The notes below the pieces were generated by a model, which saw only the letters and a list, made by a program, of their open reading frames with translations, did not search any database and was not told the origin of the DNA. Made by a program: the position numbers and the translations under genes. Shown piece after piece: positions 16,811-25,013 of a stretch of 64,000 bases of DNA; within the stretch, counting starts at the first letter, position 1; each line of letters opens with the position of its first letter. Source of the DNA: Microbacterium enclense (GTDB taxonomy: Bacteria; Actinomycetota; Actinomycetes; Actinomycetales; Microbacteriaceae); contig NZ_KQ758472.1 in the NCBI RefSeq assembly GCF_001456955.1, positions 132,022 through 196,021 on the forward strand. The letters are read 5' to 3'.

Positions 16811-17286
16811 CAGAGGGCCTTGAAGTGGTCGAAGGGTTCGAGGCAGGCGCGGCATTCCCACAGCGACTTGCACGAGGTCGAGCCGAAACGTGAGACCTCG
16901 CGGGTGTCGAGCGAACCGCAGCGAGGACAGGCGACGCTGAGCTTCAGGCGGATGGGACCCGCCGGAGCGCGTCCGGTGGGCGGGGCGATGCCGTACTCGG
17001 TGAGCTTGCGCTTTCCGGCGTCGCTCATCCAGTCGGTCGTCCAGGCGGGGGTGAGCGTCGTCTGCACCACGGCGTGGTCGAACCCGGCGGCGGTGAGGGC
17101 GAGCACGATGTCGTCGCGGATCGCCTCGACCGCGGGGCATCCCGAATAGGTGGGCGTGATCGTGACGGTGACGGTGTCGCCGTCGAGACGCACGTCGCGC
17201 AGCACGCCGAGATCGTCGATGGTGAGCACCGGCACCTCGGGGTCGACGACCGCGGCCACGACCTCTCGTGCACGGTCCACGCTCAC
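16810..17286 (-). CDS. paaD: phenylacetyl-CoA epoxidase maturation subunit PaaD
   Basis: This 158-residue protein joins a DUF59/MIP18-type domain (VDPEVPVLTIDDLGVLRDV, TPTYSGCPA) to a C-terminal zinc-ribbon-like segment with CPRC and CRAC. It is thought to serve iron-sulphur or metal maturation of the epoxidase. The preferred GTG at 17286 overlaps the paaC stop in a GTGA. A neighbouring GTG at 17289 is possible. Confidence 0.93.
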   Translation of the reverse strand: MSVDRAREVVAAVVDPEVPVLTIDDLGVLRDVRLDGDTVTVTITPTYSGCPAVEAIRDDIVLALTAAGFDHAVVQTTLTPAWTTDWMSDAGKRKLTEYGIAPPTGRAPAGPIRLKLSVACPRCGSLDTREVSRFGSTSCKSLWECRACLEPFDHFKAL

Positions 17287-18257
17287 CACGTCGCCCCCGG
17301 GTGCCGGCGGGCAAGCACCTGCATCTCGGCGAGCAGGGGCCCGAAGGCGGGGTGGTGGATGCCACGGCGCCCGCCCGCGGACGATGCGGGGATGGTGGGG
17401 ACCGGCACGTCCTCCTCGGCGAGGACCGCGGAGAGCACGTCGTCGACGCGGGACCGCAGCGTCGACGGCCGCACGGCGACACCGTCGAGGCGGTCGTGCA
17501 GCGGCTCGTCGCGGAAGAGCTCGTCGAGGAACGCCCACGTGTCGTCGAGCGCGACGAGAAGTCGCCGGCGCGACTCGTCGGTGCCGCCGGCCAAGCGCAG
17601 GGTCCACTGCACGGCGTGATCGCGGTGGTAGTCGACCTCTTTCTCGGCCTTTGCGGCGACCGCGGCGAGGACCGGATCGGTGGATGCCGCGAGGTCGCGG
17701 TACAGCTCGAGCAGATACGCCGAGGCTAAGAGCTGACGGGCGATCGTGTGGGCGAAGTCGCCGTTCGGCAGTTCGAAGAGCCAGGCGCTGCGGAACTCCC
17801 GCTCGTCGCGCCAGTAGGCGAGGTCGTCTTCGCTGCGCTCGTCGCAACTGCCGGCGTAGCGCAGCAGCGAGCGCGCGTGACCGAGCAGGTCGAGCGCGAT
17901 GTTGCCGAGGGCGACGTCTTCTTCGAGCTCGGGGGCGCGGGCGACCCAGCCGCAGAGGTTCTGCGCGAGGATCAGCGCGTCGTCGCCGAGCCGCAGCGCA
18001 TAGGCGGCGACGTCGGGGTCGGTGGCGCGGTCCTCTCCCCCGGCGAACTCGGCGGTGAGGTCGCGGGCGTCGAGCGAGACGTCGCCGTGCGGGTCGGTGG
18101 CTTCGACAGGCTCAGCCACCCGCGCGGCGTCAGGTCCCTGAGCCTGTCCGAGGGACCGGGCTTCTGCTTCGACGGGCTCGGCCACCGCCCCTGCGCCGGC
18201 CAGAGGTCCCTGAGCCTGTCGAAGGGACCGGGATCCGCTTTCGGTCGAGATGCTCAC
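17283..18257 (-). CDS. paaC: phenylacetyl-CoA epoxidase subunit PaaC with repeat-derived N-terminus
   Basis: PaaC is the structural partner of PaaA in the multicomponent monooxygenase that epoxidises phenylacetyl-CoA. From about residue 70 the protein is a normal ferritin-like PaaC (ALRLGDDALILAQNLCGW, HARSLLRYAG, KAEKEVDYHRDHAVQW). The first 55 or so residues are not: they are encoded by four REP-like palindromes and read LRQAQGP, AEPVEA, LGQAQGP, AEPVEA. The GTG start overlaps the paaB stop (GTGA), which supports this long reading over an internal start. The extra segment should be a flexible N-terminal extension. Confidence 0.9.
   Translation of the reverse strand: MSISTESGSRSLRQAQGPLAGAGAVAEPVEAEARSLGQAQGPDAARVAEPVEATDPHGDVSLDARDLTAEFAGGEDRATDPDVAAYALRLGDDALILAQNLCGWVARAPELEEDVALGNIALDLLGHARSLLRYAGSCDERSEDDLAYWRDEREFRSAWLFELPNGDFAHTIARQLLASAYLLELYRDLAASTDPVLAAVAAKAEKEVDYHRDHAVQWTLRLAGGTDESRRRLLVALDDTWAFLDELFRDEPLHDRLDGVAVRPSTLRSRVDDVLSAVLAEEDVPVPTIPASSAGGRRGIHHPAFGPLLAEMQVLARRHPGATW
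18095..18230. repeat. four REP-like palindromes inside paaC
   Basis: Copies of the CTTCGACAGGCTCAG core in alternating orientation lie at about 18096-18120, 18132-18158, 18165-18187 (diverged, CTTCGACGGGCTCGG) and 18204-18230. All lie within the first 55 codons of paaC and keep the frame open. Confidence 0.9.
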
Positions 18258-18559
18258 AGGTGCGGCACCCCCTCGGAGGCGGTGTAGTACACCGCGTGCC
18301 GGAAATTCTTGCCCGCCGGCGACTCGAAGAACGCACCCTTCTGTCCCGGATCGCTCGTCGTCACGGCATCCGAGGGCACGACCCAGACCGACACGCCCTC
18401 ACCGCGACGCGTGTAGAGGTCGCGGGCGTTGCGCACGGCGAGTTCCGCGTCGGGGGCGTGAAGCGATCCGACGTGCACGTGGCTCAGGCCGCGGCCCGCG
18501 CGCACGAAGACCTCCCACAGGGGCCAGGTCTCGGCGGGGCTGCCGCCGGGGGTGGCCAT
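18254..18559 (-). CDS. paaB: phenylacetyl-CoA epoxidase subunit PaaB
   Basis: This 101-residue protein starts with WPLWEVFVRAGRGLSHVHVGSLHAPD, the family hallmark. PaaB bridges the PaaAC heterodimers of the epoxidase. The length is normal. Its stop overlaps the paaC start, and its own start follows directly on paaA (1-base overlap), so the operon is tightly coupled. Confidence 0.96.
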   Translation of the reverse strand: MATPGGSPAETWPLWEVFVRAGRGLSHVHVGSLHAPDAELAVRNARDLYTRRGEGVSVWVVPSDAVTTSDPGQKGAFFESPAGKNFRHAVYYTASEGVPHL

Positions 18560-19518
18560 CAGGCGGCCGCCTTCGCGCTCTTCTTCGCGGCGTACGCCGC
18601 CGCGGCCTCGCGTACCCAGGCGCCCTCTTCGTGGGCGTCGCGACGGTGCTGGCGGCGCATCGTGTTGAGCGGCCCGCGGCCGGCGAGCACCTCGTGGAAC
18701 TCGGTCCAGTCGATCTCACCCATGTCGTACTGCCCGGTCTCGTCGTTGTAGCGCAGCTCGGGATCGGGCAGCGTGACGCCGAGCACGGCCGCCTGCGGCA
18801 CGAGCATCGACACGAAACGCTGGCGCAGCTCGTCGTTGCTGAAGCGCTTGATGTTCCACGCCATCGACTGCGCCGAGTTCGGTGAGTCGTCGTCGGGGGG
18901 TCCGAACATCATCAGACTCGGCCAGTACCAGCGATCCACGGCATCCTGAGCCATCTCGCGCTGCGCGTCGGTGCCCCGCATGAGCGTCAGCAGGATCTCG
19001 AACCCCTGCCGTTGGTGGAACGACTCTTCCTTGCAGATGCGCACCATCGCGCGGCCGTACGGGCCGTAGGACGCGCGGCACAGCGGCACCTGGTTGCAGA
19101 TCGCGGCGCCGTCGACGAGCCAGCCGATCGCACCCATGTCGGCCCAGGTCGGGGTCGGGTAGTTGAAGATCGACGAGTACCGCGCCTTTCCGTCGACCAG
19201 CTGCTGCGTCATCTCGTCGCGCGTGATGCCGAGGGTCTGGGCGGCCGAGTAGAGGTAGAGGCCGTGGCCGGCCTCGTCCTGCACCTTGGCGAGCAGGATC
19301 GACTTGCGCTTCAGGCTCGGCGCCCGGGTGATCCAGGCCCCCTCGGGCTGCATGCCGATGATCTCGGAGTGCGCGTGCTGCGAGATCTGGCGGATCAGCG
19401 TGCGGCGGTAGCCCTCCGGCATCCAATCGCGCGGCTCGATGCGGCCGTCGGCCTCGATGAGGGCGTCGAACATGGCCTCGCCGTCGAGTGCGTCCGTGGG
19501 GGGCGCGGTCATCGTCAT
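18559..19518 (-). CDS. paaA: phenylacetyl-CoA epoxidase catalytic subunit PaaA
   Basis: PaaA is the di-iron catalytic subunit that forms ring-1,2-epoxyphenylacetyl-CoA. The 319-residue protein shows the metal-ligand segments [28 protein letters not shown] and [12 protein letters not shown]. The ATG at 19518 follows an AAGGAG six bases upstream. Longer in-frame readings would cross the PaaR-like operator and were rejected. It heads the paaABCDE-paaG operon. Confidence 0.97.
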   Translation of the reverse strand: MTMTAPPTDALDGEAMFDALIEADGRIEPRDWMPEGYRRTLIRQISQHAHSEIIGMQPEGAWITRAPSLKRKSILLAKVQDEAGHGLYLYSAAQTLGITRDEMTQQLVDGKARYSSIFNYPTPTWADMGAIGWLVDGAAICNQVPLCRASYGPYGRAMVRICKEESFHQRQGFEILLTLMRGTDAQREMAQDAVDRWYWPSLMMFGPPDDDSPNSAQSMAWNIKRFSNDELRQRFVSMLVPQAAVLGVTLPDPELRYNDETGQYDMGEIDWTEFHEVLAGRGPLNTMRRQHRRDAHEEGAWVREAAAAYAAKKSAKAAA

Positions 19519-19530
19519 CGTCGACTCCTT

Positions 19531-19550
19531 TACAGACCGATCGTTCAGTA
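19531..19550 (-). promoter_or_regulatory. PaaR-like operator before paaA
   Basis: TACAGACCGATCGTTCAGTA is a 20-base imperfect palindrome (16 of 20 positions symmetric) lying directly upstream of the paaA ribosome site. The core GACCGATCGTTCAGTA recurs exactly before the second paa operon at 27.1 kb. It resembles the ACCG-N2-CGGT type site bound by TetR-family PaaR of corynebacteria, as I recall it. Confidence 0.75.
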
Positions 19551-19611
19551 AAACTGTACCCGAGGGCGCAACCCGCCGCAACGGCCCCGCCCACACACCC
19601 CACCCCCTGGA

Positions 19612-19994
19612 TGACTTGCGCTCTCTGCACGACGCAACAGCCTCCCAACGAACACACGGCGCAAGTCACCCCACCCGCGCGCGGCCCCGCCGCCGCGCAG
19701 ACGGCCGCGCGACCTCTTGGATGACTTGCGCCCTACGCCCGGCACGACAGCCTCCCGGCGAACACACGGCGCAAGTCACCCCACCACGCGCGGCCCGGCC
19801 CGCCGCGCGGAAAACCCCTCACCCTGGGATGACTTGCGCCCTACGCCCGGCGCAACAGCCTCCCGGCGAACACACGGCGCAAGTCACCCCACCCCGCGCG
19901 ACCCGGCCCGCCGCGCGGAGAACCCCTCACCCTGGGATGACTTGCGCCCTACGCCCGGCACGACAGCCTCCCAACGAACACACGGCGCAAGTCA
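19612..19994. repeat. array of four 57-nt inverted-repeat elements
   Basis: Copies lie at 19612-19668, 19722-19778, 19830-19886 and 19938-19994. Each is exactly 57 nt and is bounded by TGACTTGCGC and GCGCAAGTCA, with a conserved interior (CTACGCC, ACAGCCTCCC, CGAACACA). Spacers of 51-53 nt are also repeated, giving a period of 108-110. The array fills the gap between paaK and the paaA promoter. Two more 57-nt copies lie at 51.8 kb. No gene is supported here. Confidence 0.95.
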
Positions 19995-20072
19995 CCGCAC
20001 TTCGGGCCGCACGACCGCGAGTCCCCGCCCGCAGGCGAGTGCCACATGCACGGGCCGCGGCCAGCGGGCCGC

Positions 20073-20116
20073 GGGCCACAGGGCCACAGGGCCACAGGGC
20101 CACAGGGCCACAGGCC
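20073..20116. repeat. 9-bp tandem repeat GGGCCACAG
   Basis: Nearly five head-to-tail copies of GGGCCACAG lie just downstream of paaK, between its stop and the 57-nt element array. A simple slippage-prone microsatellite. Confidence 0.85.
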
Positions 20117-20150
20117 ATCGGGCCACGGCCCGCGCGCCCGCGGCCCCCGG

Positions 20151-21461
20151 TCAGCGGAGGTCGTACACCCGCTTGTACTTGCCCTCACTGCGGGGCAGCA
20201 CGCCCGGCTCCTCCACACGCACGTCGACCGTCGTGCCGATCAACACCTTGATGCGCTGCTGCAGCACCACCCCCGCCGCCTCGCAGACCTCCCGCTCCAG
20301 GGCGGGGTGGCGTTCGATGCGGACGGTCATGGCATCCATCCGCCCGTCGCGACGCAGCTCGAGCACGAAATGGGGCGTCAGCTTCTCGATGCCGAGCACG
20401 ATCTCCTCGATCTGCGTCGGGAAGAGGTTCACGCCGCGCAGGATGATCATGTCGTCGTTGCGGCCGGTGATCTTCTCGATGCGCCGCATCGCCGGAAACG
20501 CCGTGCCCGGCTGCAGGCGGGTGAGGTCACGGGTGCGGTAGCGGATGACGGGGAACGCCTCTTTCGTCAACGAGGTGAAGACGAGTTCACCCAGGTCGCC
20601 GTCGGCCACGGGGGCGCCGGAGTCGCCGTCGATCGTCTCGGGGAGGAAGTGATCCTCCCAGATGTGCGGGCCGTCCTTCGTCAACGCGCTCTCGGATGCC
20701 ACCCCGGGGCCCATCACCTCGCTCAGGCCGTAGATGTCGACGGCGACGATGTCGAGGCGGCGCTCGATCTCGCGGCGCATTTCGTTGGTCCACGGCTCGG
20801 CCCCGAGCACGGCGACGCGGAGCGAGGTCGAACGCGGGTCGGCGCCCGCCGCCTCGAGCGCGTCGGCGATCGTGAGAAGGTAGCTCGGCGTGCACAGGAT
20901 GGCATCCGGTTCGAAGTCCTGGATGAGCTGCGCCTGGCGCGCGGTCTGCCCGCCCGACATGGGGATGACCGTCGCGCCGAGGCGCTCGATGCCCGCGTGG
21001 GCGCCGAGGCCGCCAGTGAACAGGCCGTAGCCGTAGGCGTTGTGCACCCGGTCGCCCGCGCGGATGCCCGCGGCGCTCAGCGAGCGGGCGACGATGTCGG
21101 CCCAGCGGTCGAGATCTCCCGCGGTGTATCCGACGACGGTGGGGCGGCCGGTTGTTCCCGAGGAGGCGTGGATGCGGCGGACGTCGGCCATCGGCACGGC
21201 GAACATGCCGAACGGGTAGGTCTCGCGCAGGTCGGCCTTGGTGGTGAAGGGCAGCAACCGGATGTCATCGAGACTGCGGATGTCGTCGGGAACCACACCG
21301 GCCTCGTCGAATTTGCGGCGGTAGAGGGCGACGTTCTCGTACGCGTGGCGCACCGTCCACTGCAGGCGCTCGAGCTGCAGCGCGCGCAGGCGTTCGAGCG
21401 GGATGCCGGTGGGATCGACGGATGCCAGGAAGTCGGGGCGCGAGGGAACGGTCATGGTCAT
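20151..21461 (-). CDS. paaK: phenylacetate--CoA ligase
   Basis: PaaK activates phenylacetate to phenylacetyl-CoA with ATP and CoA, the entry step of the pathway. The 436-residue protein carries the adenylate-forming P-loop SSGTTGRPTVVGYT and the motifs YGLSEVMGPG and YRTRDLTRL, followed by a C-terminal GVNLFPTQIEEI segment and GKYKRV. Its ATG overlaps the paaI stop by four bases. It ends the upstream paa operon. Confidence 0.96.
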   Translation of the reverse strand: MTMTVPSRPDFLASVDPTGIPLERLRALQLERLQWTVRHAYENVALYRRKFDEAGVVPDDIRSLDDIRLLPFTTKADLRETYPFGMFAVPMADVRRIHASSGTTGRPTVVGYTAGDLDRWADIVARSLSAAGIRAGDRVHNAYGYGLFTGGLGAHAGIERLGATVIPMSGGQTARQAQLIQDFEPDAILCTPSYLLTIADALEAAGADPRSTSLRVAVLGAEPWTNEMRREIERRLDIVAVDIYGLSEVMGPGVASESALTKDGPHIWEDHFLPETIDGDSGAPVADGDLGELVFTSLTKEAFPVIRYRTRDLTRLQPGTAFPAMRRIEKITGRNDDMIILRGVNLFPTQIEEIVLGIEKLTPHFVLELRRDGRMDAMTVRIERHPALEREVCEAAGVVLQQRIKVLIGTTVDVRVEEPGVLPRSEGKYKRVYDLR

Positions 21462-22042
21462 CGAGACACCTCCGTGGTGGAGAGCGCGCCGTCGCGCTCG
21501 GGGTCGCTGAAGGATCGGAGACCGGAGGCTTCGACAGGCTCAGCCACCGGCGCAACCGAGGTCCCCGCCGCGGCGGAGGACCCCGCCGCGACCGAGGTCC
21601 CCGCCGCGGCGGAGGTCCCTGAGCCTGTCGAAGGGACCGCGGACACCACCGGCGGCCGGCGATCGGTCGTGATGCTGCGGCCGCGCACCTCGGCGACGAG
21701 GTCGCCCGTCTCGTCGGTCACGCGGATGTCGTAGAGGCCGGTGCGGCCGCTCCGGGCCCGCCGAGCGGCCGTCGCCGTGAGCGTCTGCCCCGCGGTCGTC
21801 GACTTGAGGAACGTGATGTCGGCGCCGCCGGCGACGGTCACCCGATCGTCCTCGTTGCACGCGATCGCGAATGCGGTGTCGGCGAGGGTGAAGACGAGCC
21901 CGCCGTGGGTGATGGCGAAGCCGTTGAGCATGTCGTCGCGCACGGTCATCGACACGCGCGACTCCCCCGGCGCGTCGTGCTCGACGACCATCCCGAGCAT
22001 CGCCGACGCCCGATCGCGCTGCATCATCGGCCGCAGGCTCAT
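21458..22042 (-). CDS. paaI: hydroxyphenylacetyl-CoA thioesterase PaaI with repeat-derived tail
   Basis: PaaI is a hot-dog-fold thioesterase that removes stalled ring-hydroxylated phenylacetyl-CoA. The core of about 130 residues shows NGFAITHGGLVFTLADTAFAIACN. The C-terminal 60 or so residues are additional. They are encoded by REP-like palindromes and a short tandem repeat and read PSTGSGTS, AAAGTSVAAGSS and AEPVEASG. The ATG at 22042 overlaps the paaZ stop (ATGA), and the gene's own stop overlaps the paaK start. Confidence 0.93.
   Translation of the reverse strand: MSLRPMMQRDRASAMLGMVVEHDAPGESRVSMTVRDDMLNGFAITHGGLVFTLADTAFAIACNEDDRVTVAGGADITFLKSTTAGQTLTATAARRARSGRTGLYDIRVTDETGDLVAEVRGRSITTDRRPPVVSAVPSTGSGTSAAAGTSVAAGSSAAAGTSVAPVAEPVEASGLRSFSDPERDGALSTTEVSR
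21521..21640. repeat. REP-like palindrome pair plus short tandem repeat inside paaI
   Basis: Inverted CTTCGACAGGCTCAG copies lie at about 21521-21548 and 21612-21637 and flank roughly 60 bases of GAGGTCCCCGCCGCGGCG-type tandem repeat. The whole block is coding and in frame in the 3' end of paaI. Confidence 0.88.
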
Positions 22043-24120
22043 GCGAGCGCTCCCGCGGGCTGCACCGCGGACTCCGCGACGGGCGCCCCCGCCGGAGCCC
22101 ACGTCTTCGCCACGAGCGTCAGCACGTCGTACTGCGCGACGATCTCGTCGTCCTGGTTGCGGATGACGGCGTCCCACCGCACCTCGCCGTACTCGTCGGT
22201 CTCGCGCGGGGTGATCTGCTTCGCGGTCAGCGCGACGCGGATGCGGTCGCCGGGTGAGACGGGGGTGACGAAGCGAAGGTTCTCGAGCCCCGAGTTGGCG
22301 AGCACCGGCCCGGGAGCCGGGTCGACGAAGAGCCCCGCCGCCCACGACACGAGCAGGTAGCCGTGTGCGACGCGCCCCGGGAAGAAGGGGTTCGCCGCGG
22401 CCGACTCCTCGTCCATGTGGGCATAGAACGTGTCGCCTGTGAATCGTGCGAACACCTCGATGTCGTCGAGGGTGACCTCGCGTTCGGCCGACTCCACGGC
22501 ATCCCCGATCCGAAGATCGGAGAGGGACTTGCGGAACGGGTGGGTCCCGGCGGAGTCGGTGTCGGCTCCCGGATGCCACACCCCGGTGAGCGCGGTCAGC
22601 ATGCGGGGCGAACCCTGGATCGCGGTGCGCTGCATGTGATGGAGCACCGAACGGATGCCGCCGAGCTCCTCGCCGCCGCCGGCGCGGCCGGGTCCGCCGT
22701 GCACGAGGTGAGGGACGGGCGCGCCGTGGCCGGTCGAGGTGCGGGCGTCGTCGCGGTCGAGGAAGAGCACGCGGCCGTTCATCGCGCCCATGCGGGTCAG
22801 CAGCTCGGTCGCGACGTCGGGGTCGTGCGTGGCGACGCTCGTGACGAGCGAGCCGCCTCCTCGGGCGACGATGGCCGCCGCCTCGGCGACGTCGGCGTAC
22901 TCGACGATGCTCGCGACCGGGCCGAACGCCTCGATGTCGTTGACGGCCGGGGTCGCGGCATCCGCGAAGGACAGGAGCATCGGCTGCAGGAAGGCACCCT
23001 CGGCGGGCACCCCGTCAGGCGCCTCGGCCGAGCCGACGACGAACCGTCCCCCGGCGTCGGTGAGCCGGCGCACCTGGCGCAGCACCTCGTCGCGCTGCTC
23101 GACCGACACGACGGGCCCCATCGTCACGCCCTCGGCGCGCGGGTCGCCGACGACGACCCGCTCGGCGATCTTCGCGCGCAACGCCTCGGCCACGGCATCC
23201 GTCATCCCCGAGGGCACGATCGCGCGGCGTATCGCGGTGCACTTCTGGCCCGCCTTCGTCGTCAGCTCGACGAGCAGTTGCTTGGTGTACGCGTCGAACT
23301 CGGGGGTGCCGGGTCCGGCGTCGGGGCCGAGGATCGAGGCGTTGATCGAGTCGGTCTCGCTGGTGAAGCGCACGCCGGGCTTCGCCTGGGCGCGCAGGCG
23401 TTCGGCGGTCGACGCGCTGCCGGTGAAGCCGACGGTGTCGCCCAGGTCGAGCAGGTCGAAGAGGCCCGGGACGCTGCCGCTGACCAGCTGCAGCGACCCC
23501 TCGGGCAGCAGGCCGGTCTCGACGATCATGCGAACCCACGCCTCGGCGATGTGCGCGGTCGGGGTGGCCGGCTTGACGATCGTGGGAAGGCCGGCGAGGA
23601 ACGCCGGCGCGAACTTCTCGAGCGCGCCCCACATCGGGAAGTTGAAGGCGTTGATCTGCACCGCCACGCCGGGAAGGCGCGTGTAGACGTGTCGGCCGAG
23701 GAACGAGCCGTCCTTCGACAGGGGCTCGATCGGGCCGTCGAGCACCACCTTCCCCGCGGGCAGTTCGCGCCGCGCCTTCGACGAGTAGGTGAAGAGCACG
23801 CCGATACCGCCGTCGATGTCGCTGAGCGAATCACGACGCGTCGAGCCCGAGCGCTCCGACAGGGCGTAGAGCTCTTCGCGGCGGTCGTTCAGCGCGATCG
23901 CGAGGTTCTTCAGCACCATCGCGCGCTGGTGAAAGGTGAGGGCGCCGAGACTCCGCTGCCCGGTCTCGCGGGCGTATGCGACGGCTCCCGCCAGATCGAG
24001 CCCCTTCGTGCTCACGCGCGTGATCTCCTCACCGGTCGAGGCGTCGCGCACGATCGCGCCGTCGGGGTCGCTCTCCGGGGCCCACCAGGCGCCGTTCACG
24101 TAGCTGGGGAGAAACGTCAT
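22039..24120 (-). CDS. paaZ: bifunctional oxepin-CoA hydrolase / semialdehyde dehydrogenase
   Basis: PaaZ opens the oxepin ring and oxidises the resulting semialdehyde. The N-terminal aldehyde dehydrogenase domain (about 1-520) has FTGSAS, the glutamate segment FTSETDSINASI and the catalytic cysteine in KAGQKCTAIRRAIV. The C-terminal MaoC-type hydratase domain has FTGDTFYAHMDEESA and FFPGRVAHGYLLVSWAAGL. The product is about 693 residues, the usual size. The ATG at 24120 is preferred because GGAG stands six bases upstream; the adjacent ATG at 24123 is possible. Confidence 0.96.
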   Translation of the reverse strand: MTFLPSYVNGAWWAPESDPDGAIVRDASTGEEITRVSTKGLDLAGAVAYARETGQRSLGALTFHQRAMVLKNLAIALNDRREELYALSERSGSTRRDSLSDIDGGIGVLFTYSSKARRELPAGKVVLDGPIEPLSKDGSFLGRHVYTRLPGVAVQINAFNFPMWGALEKFAPAFLAGLPTIVKPATPTAHIAEAWVRMIVETGLLPEGSLQLVSGSVPGLFDLLDLGDTVGFTGSASTAERLRAQAKPGVRFTSETDSINASILGPDAGPGTPEFDAYTKQLLVELTTKAGQKCTAIRRAIVPSGMTDAVAEALRAKIAERVVVGDPRAEGVTMGPVVSVEQRDEVLRQVRRLTDAGGRFVVGSAEAPDGVPAEGAFLQPMLLSFADAATPAVNDIEAFGPVASIVEYADVAEAAAIVARGGGSLVTSVATHDPDVATELLTRMGAMNGRVLFLDRDDARTSTGHGAPVPHLVHGGPGRAGGGEELGGIRSVLHHMQRTAIQGSPRMLTALTGVWHPGADTDSAGTHPFRKSLSDLRIGDAVESAEREVTLDDIEVFARFTGDTFYAHMDEESAAANPFFPGRVAHGYLLVSWAAGLFVDPAPGPVLANSGLENLRFVTPVSPGDRIRVALTAKQITPRETDEYGEVRWDAVIRNQDDEIVAQYDVLTLVAKTWAPAGAPVAESAVQPAGALA

Positions 24121-25013
24121 CATTCGCTCCATTCGTAGAATCCGCGGCCGGTCTTGCGGCCCAGGTGACCCTGGGCGACGAGCTCTCGCAGCAGCGCGGG
24201 CGGGGTGAAGCGCGCGCCGAACGCGCGCTCGAGTTCTTCGGCGATGCCCAGGCGCACGTCGAGCCCGACGATGTCGGTCGTGCGAAGGGGGCCCATTGGA
24301 TGCCGGTAGCCCAGCTCCATCGCCGTGTCGATGTCGTGCGCACTCGCCACTCCGTCTTCGAGCATGCGAATGGCTTCGAGGCCGAGGGCGACGCCGAGGC
24401 GGCTCGACGCGAAGCCCGGCGCATCGCGCACGACGACGGCGGTCTTGCCGATGGCCTCGACCCAGGTCGTCGCCGCGCTGACCACCTGAGGTGCCGTGGC
24501 CGCTCCCGTGACGACCTCGACCAGCGCCGACGCGGGCACGGGGTTGAAGAAGTGCAGGCCGAGGAAGCGTTCGGGCCGGACGAGCGATGCAGCGAGCGCG
24601 TCGATCGAGATGGAGGAGGTGTTGGATGCCACGACCGCGCCGTCGTGCACGGCTGCCTCGATGCGCGCGAGGGCGTCGAGCTTCAGGGCGCGGTCCTCGG
24701 GGACGGCCTCGATGACGAGGCCCGCGTCGGCGAACGAGGCCGGGTCGGTGCCGGTGGTGAGGGTGTCGGCATCCGGGACCGTCCGACCTCGGGCCGCGGA
24801 GCGTTCGATGGCCGTCTCGACGCGCTCGCGCGCAGCGTCGGCCGCCGCGGCGTCGCGCTCGACGACGTGCACGCGGGCACCGGCGAGCAGGAATGCATGC
24901 GCGATCCCCGCGCCCATGCGTCCGCCTCCGAGCACGCCGACCGTGGCGGGAAGGGATGCCGTCGTCTCGGCCATCGTGGTCGAGGGCGCGGACGTGGTGT
25001 CGGACTGGGTCAC
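24120..25013 (-). CDS. paaH: 3-hydroxyacyl-CoA dehydrogenase
   Basis: A 297-residue NAD-dependent enzyme that should oxidise 3-hydroxyadipyl-CoA in the lower phenylacetate pathway. The Rossmann fingerprint reads VGVLGGGRMGAGIAHAF. SNTSSISIDALA, RFLGLHFFNPVP and KTAVVVRDAPGFASSRLG are family motifs, and the C-terminal domain has GLDVRLGIAEEL. The GTG start overlaps the upstream hydratase stop in a GTGA, with GGAGAGGAAG just before it. Confidence 0.93.
   Translation of the reverse strand: MTQSDTTSAPSTTMAETTASLPATVGVLGGGRMGAGIAHAFLLAGARVHVVERDAAAADAARERVETAIERSAARGRTVPDADTLTTGTDPASFADAGLVIEAVPEDRALKLDALARIEAAVHDGAVVASNTSSISIDALAASLVRPERFLGLHFFNPVPASALVEVVTGAATAPQVVSAATTWVEAIGKTAVVVRDAPGFASSRLGVALGLEAIRMLEDGVASAHDIDTAMELGYRHPMGPLRTTDIVGLDVRLGIAEELERAFGARFTPPALLRELVAQGHLGRKTGRGFYEWSE

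Noticed and set aside
19612..19994. CRISPR array
   Set aside because: The repeated units are palindrome-bounded 57-mers, and the spacers are themselves near-identical, so there are no unique spacers; no cas genes are present.
19600..20000. Cysteine-rich proteins encoded antisense in the 57-nt array (peptides like TCAVCSLGG)
   Set aside because: The open frames come from repeated palindromes, lack ribosome sites, and change frame between copies.
20073..20116. Origin-type iterons
   Set aside because: The 9-bp units are pure GC-rich slippage repeats with no DnaA boxes or AT-rich region.
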